DNA from: Nitrospira sp.
GTDB taxonomy: Bacteria > Nitrospirota > Nitrospiria > Nitrospirales > Nitrospiraceae
Assembly: GCA_030653545.1 (NCBI GenBank)
Contig: JAURZE010000025.1
Coordinates: 186,001-250,000 of the forward strand
Length of the DNA stretch: 64,000 bases
Reading direction: 5' to 3'
Both the position numbers and the translations under genes were made by a program. Position 1 is the stretch's first letter, and every line of letters begins with the position of its first letter. Under the pieces are notes generated by a model. The model was not told where the DNA came from. It made no database searches and worked only from the letters and a program-made list of their open reading frames with translations. This document shows positions 54,630 through 63,558 of this stretch, piece after piece.

Positions 54630-54938
54630 ATGTTTTCTTGCACTGCCCTCCCATCGTCCCATCCCCTTCCTTCATGCGGTTGCCTGTCACGTGCGTGATC
54701 GGGCGGTACTTCTCTGGGACGGATGATGATCCACCTAATGGAATCATCTGATCGCTTTCCTTCGATGCCGTGGCGCACTCGTGTCCGAGCACGCATGTGC
54801 GGAGCGAGAATGTGCTCAGCAGCGGGTATGTCGAACGCGCGTACCTCGTGTCCGGCGCGCGCTTCATTGACGCCTCTAGCGCCGGTTGTGTATAAGGAAT
54901 GCGCCTTTTGTAATCATATTCTTGGACGGTGATGGGTT
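54630..54938. other. Chromosomal gap between attR and the polyamine genes
   Basis: 309 bases with no supported gene. It would have followed tRNA-Glu directly before insertion. Small open frames here lack homology or a ribosome site. Confidence 0.4.
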
Positions 54939-56045
54939 ATGGCGACACGTGAATTTCATGACGGCGGGCAAGACGGCTTAGAAGCCCTCGAGCCGCTCGA
55001 CCCGGACAAAATCGGCTCCTTCAACGATCTGCTGGTCGCGATGGGCAAGACAGCGTTCGGCGGCCGTCGGTTGGGCGAAGCGTTCGAAGTCCTCAATGCG
55101 ATGATCGAGGATGCCGACTGCAAGGTGGTATTGACGCTCTCCGGAGCCATGACTATCGCCAAGATGGGCAAGATCATCAGCACGATGGTGGATCGCGGCA
55201 TGGTCCACTGCATCATCTCCACCGGCGCACTGATCGCGCATGGCTTGAGCGAGTCAATCGGAAAGACGCATTATCGTGTCAATCCGGCGGTGTCTGATGA
55301 GGAGCTCTTCGAGAAGGGCTACAATCGCGTCTACGATACGTTGGAGATGGAGTCGAATCTCAACTATGTCGAGCAGGTGGTTTCGCAGACGCTGAAGCGC
55401 GTGAACTATGATGCGCCGCTCTCGTCTGAAATCCTGACGCGCGAGTTGGGTAAGACGTTGGCTGAAGAGTACGAGGGAGACGGGATTCTCAAAAGCGCGT
55501 ATCTGAAGAAAGTGCCGGTCTATATTCCGGCCTACACCGATTCGGAGATGGGATTGGATGTGGGTACCTGGGCCATGGGAAGGGCGATTGCCCAGGCCCG
55601 TTCTCAAGCGAAGCCCGGAGACGATTTGGGCTTGCTGCGCAGTCTCCATCAGTCACTCCCGTCCTTTAATCCCTACCTGGACCTCAATAGCTATGCCGGC
55701 CAGATCTTGTCCGCCAAGAAGATCGGGATTTTTACGATCGGCGGCGGGGTGCCGAGAAATTGGGCGCAACAGGTCGGACCCTATATCGAAATCGGCAATC
55801 ATCGGCTGGGCCTCTCGGTGAAGCCGCCACGGTTCCACTATGGCGTGCGGATCTGCCCCGAGCCGGATTATTGGGGCGGCTTGAGCGGGTGCACCTACCA
55901 AGAAGGAATTTCGTGGGGCAAGTTTGTTCCTCCGGCCGAGGGGGGGCGGTTTGCCGAAGTGCTCAGCGATGCGACGGTGGTGTGGCCTCTGCTGATGATG
56001 GGCCTGTTGGAGCGGCAGCGGATGCGGGATAAGCAACCATCATGA
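54939..56045 (+). CDS. Deoxyhypusine-synthase-family protein (possible homospermidine synthase)
   Basis: 368 residues spanning the DHS fold. The NAD-binding TLSGAMTIAKMGKII and the catalytic-lysine loop ISWGKF are clear; Lys328 matches human DHS Lys329. The human VKHH loop, which holds an active-site His, reads GGGVPRNW here (268-275), so the eIF5A acceptor chemistry is unlikely. Bacteria lack eIF5A, and relatives of DHS make homospermidine. With arginine decarboxylase and agmatinase downstream, a polyamine aminobutyl-transfer role is the best inference. It is coupled to the DsbA-like gene by ATGA. Confidence 0.8.
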   Translation: MATREFHDGGQDGLEALEPLDPDKIGSFNDLLVAMGKTAFGGRRLGEAFEVLNAMIEDADCKVVLTLSGAMTIAKMGKIISTMVDRGMVHCIISTGALIAHGLSESIGKTHYRVNPAVSDEELFEKGYNRVYDTLEMESNLNYVEQVVSQTLKRVNYDAPLSSEILTRELGKTLAEEYEGDGILKSAYLKKVPVYIPAYTDSEMGLDVGTWAMGRAIAQARSQAKPGDDLGLLRSLHQSLPSFNPYLDLNSYAGQILSAKKIGIFTIGGGVPRNWAQQVGPYIEIGNHRLGLSVKPPRFHYGVRICPEPDYWGGLSGCTYQEGISWGKFVPPAEGGRFAEVLSDATVVWPLLMMGLLERQRMRDKQPS

Positions 56046-56782
56046 ATAGTTCGCGGCGTGGCATCATGATCGCGGGTTGGGCGATGGCCTGCTGTGTCGC
56101 GCTCTTCCCCTCCCTGTCCGGTGCCAAGGACGAGCCCGGTCAAGCGGAGACTCGCATGCGGGGCCAGGCCAATGCGCCGGTCACGCTGATCGAGTATTCG
56201 GATTTCACCTGCGGCTACTGTTTGAAATTTTTTCGCGAGACCTGGCCGAGAATCCAAGCCCGGTATGTGGATACCGGTAAAGTGAAGTTTCTCTACCGCG
56301 ACTATCCGCGCGCTGACCAGGGACCCGGTCTCGATGCGGCGTTGGCGGCGCGTTGTGCCGGGGGCCAGGGGAAGTATTGGGCCATGCACGATCGCCTGTT
56401 TGCAGAGGGCGGGCGCATCGATCAAGCGGTTATTCTGCGGCATGCCGTCGCCATCGGGTTGACCCAATCCGTGTTTGAGCGCTGTCTCAAGGAAAAATCG
56501 CACGTCGCGTCAATTTTTGCAGATCGGGAAGAGGCCAATCGCTGGGGATTTCACGGAACCCCTGGGTTCATTCTTGTGCGGACGGCGAGCGGCCCTACGG
56601 AGAAAGAGCCTGCGATCGCGATCCCCGGAGCGTTTCCGTTCGAAATGTTTGCCGAAGAAATCGATCGGCTGCTCGCGAGTACTCCGCATTCACGCGGAGG
56701 AACAGAGCGTGAGTCTCTCATTCGACCCGTGCGGTCTGTTGAACGCTCCAGGCCGCTTGTCCGCGATCCACACGTGCCATAA
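56042..56782 (+). CDS. DsbA-family thiol oxidoreductase
   Basis: 246 residues with a signal peptide (cleavage near SGA, about 28). The thioredoxin-fold active site is CGYC (57-60) in EYSDFTCGYC, and the cis-Pro is in GTPGF. It matches the DsbA/ScsC-like group that forms or isomerises disulfides in the periplasm. The C-terminal 25 residues are Arg-rich and unusual. Its link to the polyamine genes is only positional. Confidence 0.88.
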   Translation: MNSSRRGIMIAGWAMACCVALFPSLSGAKDEPGQAETRMRGQANAPVTLIEYSDFTCGYCLKFFRETWPRIQARYVDTGKVKFLYRDYPRADQGPGLDAALAARCAGGQGKYWAMHDRLFAEGGRIDQAVILRHAVAIGLTQSVFERCLKEKSHVASIFADREEANRWGFHGTPGFILVRTASGPTEKEPAIAIPGAFPFEMFAEEIDRLLASTPHSRGGTERESLIRPVRSVERSRPLVRDPHVP

Positions 56783-56795
56783 CGTAGGAGTAACT

Positions 56796-57059
56796 ATGGC
56801 TTCCACGCAATCATTCTGGTCAGTGCCTCAGCATGAGGGGACGGCTGAGTTTTGGGTGTGCATGTCCTGTCTGGGGGAAGTGTTTTACCGAAAAGTGCCG
56901 ATGCCTGACTGTCCGTCCTGCCACGGGGTGTCCACGTATGAAAGCTTTACGTTGGAAGCCGTGCGCGATTGGGGAACGGACGAACTCATTGCGAAGGCTG
57001 CGGCTGAACAACAGGCCGCCGAGGCGGATCAGCCTGCCTCCATTCCTGCCTCGTCCTAG
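56796..57059 (+). CDS. Small zinc-ribbon protein
   Basis: 87 residues, with TAGGAG nine bases before the ATG. Two knuckles (CMSC and CPSC) frame about 20 residues, as in zinc ribbons. The C-terminal half is helical and Ala/Glu-rich. No family name known. It is cotranscribed with the aldehyde dehydrogenase, 15 bases away. Confidence 0.65.
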   Translation: MASTQSFWSVPQHEGTAEFWVCMSCLGEVFYRKVPMPDCPSCHGVSTYESFTLEAVRDWGTDELIAKAAAEQQAAEADQPASIPASS

Positions 57060-57074
57060 AGGGAGATCGCGCGT

Positions 57075-58508
57075 TTGCAGGAACCACGTCCGTTTCTCGT
57101 CCATGGAGTTTGGAAGCGCAACGCTCTCACGGCTGGCGTGACTAATCCGTTTACGGGACACGTCTTTGCGGAAGTCTGTCAGGCCGGTGAGAGCGATGTT
57201 GAAGAGGCGATTGCCTCCTCAGTGGCGGCCGCGCCCGTTATGGCGAAGCTGGCTTCCCATGCCCGCTATAATATTCTGCAGGATATGGCGGCGCTGCTCT
57301 ATCGCCGCCGCGATGAATTCGCTCAAACGATCACGGCCGAAGCCGGCAAGCCGATTGCCGACGCGAAGCGCGAGGTCAATCGCGCGGTACAGACCTTGAC
57401 GATTGCGGCTGAAGAGGCCAAGCGTATCCCCGGCGAAGTCGTGCCGCTCGATTGGACGCCCCAGACCGAATCCTATCTGGGGATGGTTCGCCGGTTTCCG
57501 CTGGGTCCGATTGTCGGCATCACGCCATTCAATTTTCCGCTCAATCTGGTCGTGCACAAGGTCGCGCCGGCGCTGGCCGCCGGCAATCCGATCCTCATCA
57601 AGCCCGCACCGCAGACCCCGCTGACCTCATTGCTCCTGGGTGAAGTGGCCTTGGAGGCCGGACTCCCTGCCGGCGGGCTGAATGTGGTGCCCTGTGACAA
57701 TGCGCTTGCGGAACGGCTGGTGATTGATCCCCGCTTCAAGTTGCTGAGTTTTACCGGCAGCGCGCCGGTCGGTTGGATGCTGAAAGCCAAGTGCGGCAAG
57801 AAGAAGGTGACGCTCGAACTCGGAGGCAATGCCGGCGTGATCATCGAGCCGGACGCCGATCTTGATCTGGCTGCCAAGCGGTGCGCCAGCGGCGGGTTTG
57901 GCTATGCCGGGCAAACGTGCATTTCGGTCCAGCGCATCCTCGTGCATCATTCGGTGGCCGATACGTTTACGACCAAACTGCTGCTGCAAGTCGCCAGGCT
58001 GAAAGCCGGTGATCCGACGGATGAGACGACGACCGTTGGTCCGTTGATCGATCCGGGGGCCACGCAGCGGGTCGAGAGATGGATTGAAGAGGCAGTGGCG
58101 CAAGGAGCCCGGGTGTTGCTGGGCGGAAAGCGCCTGGGAACGGTCTTGGAAGCCACGGTGCTCACCAATGTGAAGCCGGAGATGAAAGTGTCTTGCCAGG
58201 AAGTGTTCGGCCCCGTGGTCACGGTGTCGTCCTATCGGCAGTTCAGCGACGCCATTGCGGCGTTGAATCAATCCGACTATGGATTGCAGGCCGGCGTGTT
58301 CACGCAGGATATCAACAAGGTCTTTCACGCTTTCCGTCATTTGGAAGTGGGCGCCGTGTTAGCCAACGAGATTCCCACGTTTCGGGCGGATCACATGCCT
58401 TATGGGGGCGTAAAGGATTCCGGGTTGGGGAGAGAGGGCGTACGAGCGGCCATTGAGGATATGACTGAGCCGCGCCTGTTGGTCCTGAACCTGAAAGAGC
58501 CGGTCTGA
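57075..58508 (+). CDS. NAD(P)-dependent aldehyde dehydrogenase
   Basis: 477 residues, starting at TTG with GAGGGAG upstream. Catalytic Cys lies near 281 in GYAGQTCISVQR and the general base Glu in TLELGGN. The cofactor site is in ITPFNFPLN and SFTGSAPVG. It is closest in outline to lactaldehyde/succinate-semialdehyde and non-phosphorylating GAPDH types. In a polyamine locus it could oxidise aminoaldehydes, but the specificity is not visible in the sequence. Confidence 0.85.
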   Translation: MQEPRPFLVHGVWKRNALTAGVTNPFTGHVFAEVCQAGESDVEEAIASSVAAAPVMAKLASHARYNILQDMAALLYRRRDEFAQTITAEAGKPIADAKREVNRAVQTLTIAAEEAKRIPGEVVPLDWTPQTESYLGMVRRFPLGPIVGITPFNFPLNLVVHKVAPALAAGNPILIKPAPQTPLTSLLLGEVALEAGLPAGGLNVVPCDNALAERLVIDPRFKLLSFTGSAPVGWMLKAKCGKKKVTLELGGNAGVIIEPDADLDLAAKRCASGGFGYAGQTCISVQRILVHHSVADTFTTKLLLQVARLKAGDPTDETTTVGPLIDPGATQRVERWIEEAVAQGARVLLGGKRLGTVLEATVLTNVKPEMKVSCQEVFGPVVTVSSYRQFSDAIAALNQSDYGLQAGVFTQDINKVFHAFRHLEVGAVLANEIPTFRADHMPYGGVKDSGLGREGVRAAIEDMTEPRLLVLNLKEPV

Positions 58509-58536
58509 GGATCGTAGAAATAATCCTGTGAGGATA

Positions 58537-58565
58537 TTGCGAACCCCGGACAATCTTGGTACAAC
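58537..58565 (+). promoter_or_regulatory. Candidate promoter of the arginine decarboxylase gene
   Basis: TTGCGA (58537-58542) and TACAAC (58560-58565) are 17 bases apart, 70 bases before the start. Both boxes are moderate matches. Confidence 0.35.
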
Positions 58566-58634
58566 AGCGGCCCAATACAACGCATTGTCAATGTAGTGCA
58601 GTCAGCCTGCGGATAGACAAGGGAGACGACGACG

Positions 58635-59204
58635 ATGGTACCTACACAGATGTTTCTGACGCGAGGAGTGGGAGTTCATAAGGAGAAGCTGGCTTCTTTT
58701 GAACAAGCCCTCCGCAGTGCCGGTGTGGCTTACTGCAATCTGGTGACGGTCTCGTCGATCCTTCCGCCTAACTGCAAAATCATCCCACGCAAGCGGGGTG
58801 AAAAGCTGCTGAACCCCGGCGAAATCACTTTCTGCGTCATGGCCCGGTCAGAGACCAATGAACGCAACCGTCTCGTGTCCGCATCCATCGGACTTGCCAT
58901 TCCAACGGATCGTCAGACCTACGGCTATCTCTCCGAGCACCATGCGCACGGCGAAACCGATGAGGAGACCGGCGAATATACCGAAGATCTCGCCGCACAG
59001 ATGCTGGCGACCACCTTGGGAGTGGAGTTCGATCCGAATATTGCCTGGAAAGAGCGCGAGCAGGTCTTCAAGATGGCCGGACAAATCGTGCGCACGTTGA
59101 ATATCACCCAGTCGGCCGTCGGCAAGCCGGACCGATGGACGACGGTCATCGCATTGGCCGTCTTTATTCCCGAGGAAAATATCCCCAAGCGCTCTCGCCG
59201 CTAA
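58635..59204 (+). CDS. Pyruvoyl-dependent arginine decarboxylase
   Basis: 189 residues. The self-cleavage site is Ser40-Ser41 in [13 protein letters not shown]. Cleavage yields a beta chain (1-40) and an alpha chain whose N-terminal serine becomes the pyruvoyl cofactor. It turns arginine into agmatine. GGGAGACG precedes the ATG. This archaeal-type enzyme replaces the PLP-dependent SpeA. Agmatinase follows after 61 bases. Confidence 0.93.
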   Translation: MVPTQMFLTRGVGVHKEKLASFEQALRSAGVAYCNLVTVSSILPPNCKIIPRKRGEKLLNPGEITFCVMARSETNERNRLVSASIGLAIPTDRQTYGYLSEHHAHGETDEETGEYTEDLAAQMLATTLGVEFDPNIAWKEREQVFKMAGQIVRTLNITQSAVGKPDRWTTVIALAVFIPEENIPKRSRR

Positions 59205-59265
59205 TCAGCGTGAGTATGTTGTCCCGCAGCACGCACACCATGCCAGCCTCTATGGTGGAACAGGT

Positions 59266-60198
59266 ATGACACTTCCTGCTGGGTGGGAAGGCCAGGACCA
59301 CAATTTCCTGGGGATCGATGAGCCCTGGTGCCATCCCGAGCAGGCGGGCGTCTATATCCTGCCGGCTCCGTACGAACACACCTCCAGCTATATTCTCGGA
59401 TCAGACCGCGGACCTTCCGCCATTCTTGAGGCGTCCGCTCAGGTAGAGTTTTACGATGAGCAGCTCGGATGCGAGCCGTTTCGTGAATGGGGCGGCATCG
59501 CGACCGCGACTACGCTCGATCTTCAAGGGCGCGTGGACGGGCCTGCGGTTGACGCGATTCAGTCATTTGTCGCCCCGCATGTCGGGACCGGGCGATTTCT
59601 TGTGACCCTCACAGGCGAGCATACAGGCGCACTCGGGGCAATTCGGGCCCATGCGAAGCGCTACCCCGATCTATGCGTGGTGCAAATCGACGCGCATGGC
59701 GATTTGCGCCAGGCCTATGGGGGAAATCCGTTTAGCCACGCGAGCGTGATGGCCCGAGTCGTCGATGATGGACATCGGCTCGTCCAGGTCGGGATTCGCT
59801 CAATCTGTCCTGAGGAAATCCAACGGATCAATACGACCAAGAGCATTGCCACGTTCTTTGCTGCGTCGATTCTCGATCCATCCGGTCCCTATGAGGGGCG
59901 GGCGGCACGGTGGGTGCCTGAAGTGGTTGCGGCCTGTACCGGACCCGTGTATCTGACGTTCGATTGCGACGGGCTGGATAGCGCCATTATCCCAGCCCTG
60001 GGTACGCCGGAACCAGGCGGACTCGGATGGTATGATACGTTGCATTTGGTCACGGCGTTGGCCAACGGTCCGGGGATTGTCGGTATGGATATCAGTGAGA
60101 TCGCTCCGATCGACGGGTTCGTGGCGCCGCAATTTGCCATCGCCCGCTTGATCTATCGCATGCTCGGCCGGATCAAAGCCGGCCGCCGGGTTCATTGA
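59266..60198 (+). CDS. speB: Agmatinase (ureohydrolase)
   Basis: 310 residues of the arginase/agmatinase family. Manganese ligands are in LTGEHTGALG (here GEHT replaces the usual GGDHS), QIDAHGDLR and TFDCDGLDSA. It hydrolyses agmatine to putrescine and urea. It follows the arginine decarboxylase in the same direction. The product could feed the DHS-like enzyme. The Gly-to-Thr and Asp-to-Glu changes in the first motif deserve notice but occur in relatives. Confidence 0.9.
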   Translation: MTLPAGWEGQDHNFLGIDEPWCHPEQAGVYILPAPYEHTSSYILGSDRGPSAILEASAQVEFYDEQLGCEPFREWGGIATATTLDLQGRVDGPAVDAIQSFVAPHVGTGRFLVTLTGEHTGALGAIRAHAKRYPDLCVVQIDAHGDLRQAYGGNPFSHASVMARVVDDGHRLVQVGIRSICPEEIQRINTTKSIATFFAASILDPSGPYEGRAARWVPEVVAACTGPVYLTFDCDGLDSAIIPALGTPEPGGLGWYDTLHLVTALANGPGIVGMDISEIAPIDGFVAPQFAIARLIYRMLGRIKAGRRVH

Positions 60199-60211
60199 GG
60201 CGTTCGCCACG

Positions 60212-60949
60212 ATGACGCGCGACGTTCAGCCCGCGCCTTCTTCTCCCATCCGCATCAATAAGTTTTTTACCGAGCATGGCATTTGTTCCAGGCGCGAGGC
60301 GGATCAGCGCGTCGAAGCGGGACGCGTGACCGTCAACGGGGTTGTCGCGACGCTGGGTGACCGGGTGAGTCGGACGGATGTCGTCGCCTGCGACGGGACT
60401 GTGATTCCCTGGGGCCAGGCTTTTCTTTACATCAAGTACCACAAACCGGTCGGGGTGACGACGACGAGCGAGTCGCACGTGCCTCGGAATATCATCGCCG
60501 AAATCGGACATCCCGACCGGATCTTCCCGATCGGGCGGCTGGATAAGGATTCATCCGGTCTGATTCTGCTGACGAATGACGGAAATATTGTGAACGATAT
60601 CCTGCGCGTGGAATTCGGCCACGAACGGGAATATGTGGTGGATGTCGATCGACCGTTCGACGAGGCCTTCCTCAGGCAGATGGCAGAGGGGGTGGTTATT
60701 CTCGGCAGCAAGACAAGGCCGTGCCGCATGGAGCGCGTGCGGCCCCACCGGTTTCGTATCATCTTGACGGAGGGGCGCAATCGCCAGATCCGGCGGATGT
60801 GTCAGGCGTTGGGCTATCGAGTGACGGGGCTACACCGTGTCCGGATCATGCACATCGGCATTACCGGTTTGGGGGCGGGAAGCTGGAAGGAACTCTCGGC
60901 TGACGAACGGGTTGAGCTTTTTCGGGCAGTCGGGCGTCCGCCGGGTTAG
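60212..60949 (+). CDS. rluF: RluF/RluB-type 23S rRNA pseudouridine synthase
   Basis: 245 residues. An S4 RNA-binding domain (RINKFFTEHGICSRREADQ) is followed by the catalytic domain with Asp in GRLDKDSSGLILLTNDG and the EGRNRQIRRMC block. The subfamily RluF is favoured by the lack of a long linker, but RluB or RluE is possible. It is 13 bases after agmatinase and overlaps the next convergent gene by 4 bases. Confidence 0.9.
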   Translation: MTRDVQPAPSSPIRINKFFTEHGICSRREADQRVEAGRVTVNGVVATLGDRVSRTDVVACDGTVIPWGQAFLYIKYHKPVGVTTTSESHVPRNIIAEIGHPDRIFPIGRLDKDSSGLILLTNDGNIVNDILRVEFGHEREYVVDVDRPFDEAFLRQMAEGVVILGSKTRPCRMERVRPHRFRIILTEGRNRQIRRMCQALGYRVTGLHRVRIMHIGITGLGAGSWKELSADERVELFRAVGRPPG

Positions 60950-61734
60950 TGGGTCTCGCTTGGGATGGGCGAAGCGGATGGTCCGCCGACATGCGCCCGG
61001 TCGGTCGCGCCTGAAGGAAGATCATCTGCCGCATCATTGTCGTCGTCGACCGGCTTTCTGCGTTGGCCCAGGAAGAGGTTGAGCAGCGCAATGAAGAAGC
61101 TCCCGCCCACTAATGTCATGCTGCTGGCCTGAATCGTCTTTGTTCCCTCATCGCGCATATCCTTCGCCACATCGGCAACGGTATCCAACAGATGGTCTAA
61201 GGCCAAGCTCACCTGAATCATTTTGGGGCCGGCATTGTCGGAGGCATGCTCTTCTGCTTTTCTCCGGAGCGCTTCGCGTTCGGCCGGAGAATTGGCCGTC
61301 CATTCCTGTGTCAGGAGCTGAACGGTCGTGCTGGCTGCGGAGAAGTATTGATCGAGGCTGCGTCGAACGGATTCGATGTCCTCCGGTTCGCTCCGTCCGC
61401 TTCGGGAGACGCGCAGGCCTGCCGCCGCGTACCGGTCGATGGCATGTTGAATCTTCGCCCGCTGAACGGGGAGCGATTCCGTGATGCGTTCGAAGTCCTT
61501 TTGACTGTCGGCTTCCAGGGCTCGAATAATCGTATTGCGGTAGCGCATGGTGTCGGCCGAAATATGCGCGAGGTCGGTCGCGCCGAGTGTGTATTCCGTA
61601 TACATGATGCGCAGGTCCTGGTCGACCTGGCTCAGGGTCTGTCCGCTATACCAGCCGATCCCGGCGATGAGCACGCTGATCAGCAGTTGGGCGCCGGTCG
61701 GTTTAGGGATAGGAAGACGATCGAGCAGTCCCAC
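60946..61734 (-). CDS. Membrane protein with a periplasmic four-helix bundle sensor fold
   Basis: 262 residues: a first membrane helix (about 15-34), about 160 residues of amphipathic helices (QVDQDLRIMYTEYT..., MRYRNTIIRALEADSQKDFERI) like the 4HB_MCP domain, a second membrane helix (about 205-225), and a short acidic, disordered tail. No methyl-accepting, kinase or cyclase output is present, so it may sense without direct output or serve as a scaffold. It lies 14 bases after the ABC gene. Confidence 0.7.
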   Translation of the reverse strand: MGLLDRLPIPKPTGAQLLISVLIAGIGWYSGQTLSQVDQDLRIMYTEYTLGATDLAHISADTMRYRNTIIRALEADSQKDFERITESLPVQRAKIQHAIDRYAAAGLRVSRSGRSEPEDIESVRRSLDQYFSAASTTVQLLTQEWTANSPAEREALRRKAEEHASDNAGPKMIQVSLALDHLLDTVADVAKDMRDEGTKTIQASSMTLVGGSFFIALLNLFLGQRRKPVDDDNDAADDLPSGATDRAHVGGPSASPIPSETH

Positions 61735-61748
61735 AACAGTGTCCTTGG

Positions 61749-63416
61749 TTAATCGATGATGATTCGGCGGTCGACGTGAGGCGTCAGATTGGGATCGTTG
61801 GAGACGAAGACGACCGACCAGGGCTCGTCTTTCGAGCAGAGACGCCGGAGAATGGTCTCCCGCATCGTCGGGTGCATGTTGTGAATGATCCCGTCAAAAA
61901 TAAGAATCTGCGGCCTGGCGAGGATGGCGCGCGCGAGCAGGATTCTCATAATGTGGGTCGGAGCCAGCACTTTGCCGGGTGTCCGTACGTGGGACTTGAT
62001 GCCTTGTGGTAAGGCATCGATCTCTTCTTCCAGTTCCGTGAAGCGGAGCGCCCAGCGGACATCGCTGTAAGGCACATAGGACCGGCCTAATACGATGTTT
62101 TCTTCGATCGTGCCCTCGAACAGGGTGAGTTGGGAGTCGAGCATGAATCCACGGCAGCGGTTGACGGTCGTTCGATCCAGGTGTCGGAGATCCACCCCGT
62201 TGTAGCGGAGGACGCCATGGGTTGGAGCTTCCAATCCTGCGAGGACTCGGGCGAGAGCCGTTTTCGCGACGGTGGTGCTGGCATAGATGCCGACTTTTTC
62301 ACCCGGCATGACTTCCAGATCGAAGTTGGAAAAAATGGAAGAGGTTCCAGGATGCGCAACCGCCAGGTCTTTGCACGTGAGCCGAATTCCGTGGATAGTG
62401 GGGTCCGGCAAGGGGACGGACAGTGTCGCCGATTCCTGGTCTTTCGGGAGCGCAAAGAACTCGTCGAGCTCTGTCAACGCGGTCATAAAGTAATAGACGT
62501 GGCCCATCCGCTTGACGACGCCGTCGAAGCTCGTGAGGATTCCTGCTACCACCACTTCGGCGGCTACCAATTGTCCGATCGTCAATTGACCGATCGAGAG
62601 GAGCCACCCGGCGGTGGCAATGAGGCTGCTGTGGCCAATAGCCTGCCATCCGACTGAGCTCAGGTATTGCCGTGCTAGCACGGCAAAGCGTTCTCGTCTA
62701 GTGGCGACATAGTTGTCGACCAGCTGATCGGACTTCTGCATGAGCAGCGGTTGGCTATCGGTCGCTTTGAAATGCAGGAGGTTGTAAGAGATTTCCTGCA
62801 TCCAATGCAGCGTCTCATATTTGGCATGGGATACGGCGATGGTGGTTCGTAAGCCGCCGTGCGAGAGCAGGAAGAAGATCACGTTGAAGCCCGCGAGCAA
62901 CAGGGCGTCGTACAGCAGGAAATAGGGATGGTAGAACACCAGAATGGACATTCCCACCGCTCCGCCGACGACCACGTTGATCAAGTCGACGAGCAAGACG
63001 GAGAGGGCGCGCTGCATTAACACTGTTTCGAGAAAATAGTTGGCGTAGCGCGGCTTGAACTTCTGATATTGCATGAGCGGAAGTTGTTGCGTCATGGCGA
63101 GCGTCACGCGCGCGAACACCCGTCGCTCCAGCACTTCGACGGCATAATACTGGAGGGTTTTGAAGACGCCGACAAAGGCCAGGGCCGATGCCATGATGAC
63201 CGCCAGAGTCACAATGGTGATGGGCTGAATCGCGAAGGCGAAGGTGTTAACGAGTTCCTGAACCGTCAACGGCACAATCAGTGAGAAGAGTCCGATCGCA
63301 AGCGAATAGGAAAAGATGAGCCCGAGGACTTTCTTCTCGAGGCGGAAGAGGAGCCCCAGGTGTCCCAGCATGGCCTGGAAAAGGTTCGGCTGCGTATCAG
63401 AATGGCCTTGGGCCAT
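61749..63416 (-). CDS. ABC exporter (membrane domain + degenerate ATPase)
   Basis: 555 residues. The N-terminal membrane domain has about six hydrophobic helices. The nucleotide-binding domain aligns well, but nearly all catalytic motifs are damaged. Walker A reads GIYASTTVAKTAL (no glycine loop, Lys and Thr kept), the Q-loop Gln is Asp (FMLDSQL), LSGGQ is LAPTH, Walker B is ILIFDG with Glu missing, and the switch His is Asn (VSNDPN). It lies 142 bases from a TolC-family gene. It probably cannot hydrolyse ATP alone and may pair with an active subunit or have become a scaffold. Confidence 0.85.
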   Translation of the reverse strand: MAQGHSDTQPNLFQAMLGHLGLLFRLEKKVLGLIFSYSLAIGLFSLIVPLTVQELVNTFAFAIQPITIVTLAVIMASALAFVGVFKTLQYYAVEVLERRVFARVTLAMTQQLPLMQYQKFKPRYANYFLETVLMQRALSVLLVDLINVVVGGAVGMSILVFYHPYFLLYDALLLAGFNVIFFLLSHGGLRTTIAVSHAKYETLHWMQEISYNLLHFKATDSQPLLMQKSDQLVDNYVATRRERFAVLARQYLSSVGWQAIGHSSLIATAGWLLSIGQLTIGQLVAAEVVVAGILTSFDGVVKRMGHVYYFMTALTELDEFFALPKDQESATLSVPLPDPTIHGIRLTCKDLAVAHPGTSSIFSNFDLEVMPGEKVGIYASTTVAKTALARVLAGLEAPTHGVLRYNGVDLRHLDRTTVNRCRGFMLDSQLTLFEGTIEENIVLGRSYVPYSDVRWALRFTELEEEIDALPQGIKSHVRTPGKVLAPTHIMRILLARAILARPQILIFDGIIHNMHPTMRETILRRLCSKDEPWSVVFVSNDPNLTPHVDRRIIID

Positions 63417-63558
63417 ATCTTTCAGGTCCTTACGCTAAATCGCCGAGGCGCGGTGCAGAGAGGAATCCCGTCACCAGGCTCACCCGTGACACTGCCGAAT
63501 CGATGTCGGTACGGTCACCCTAGCAAATATCATCTGCAAATTCCACGTTTACACGGAC

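Noticed and set aside
54723-54932. A 69-codon gene between attR and the DHS-like gene
   Set aside because: No ribosome site, biased low-complexity translation and no family.
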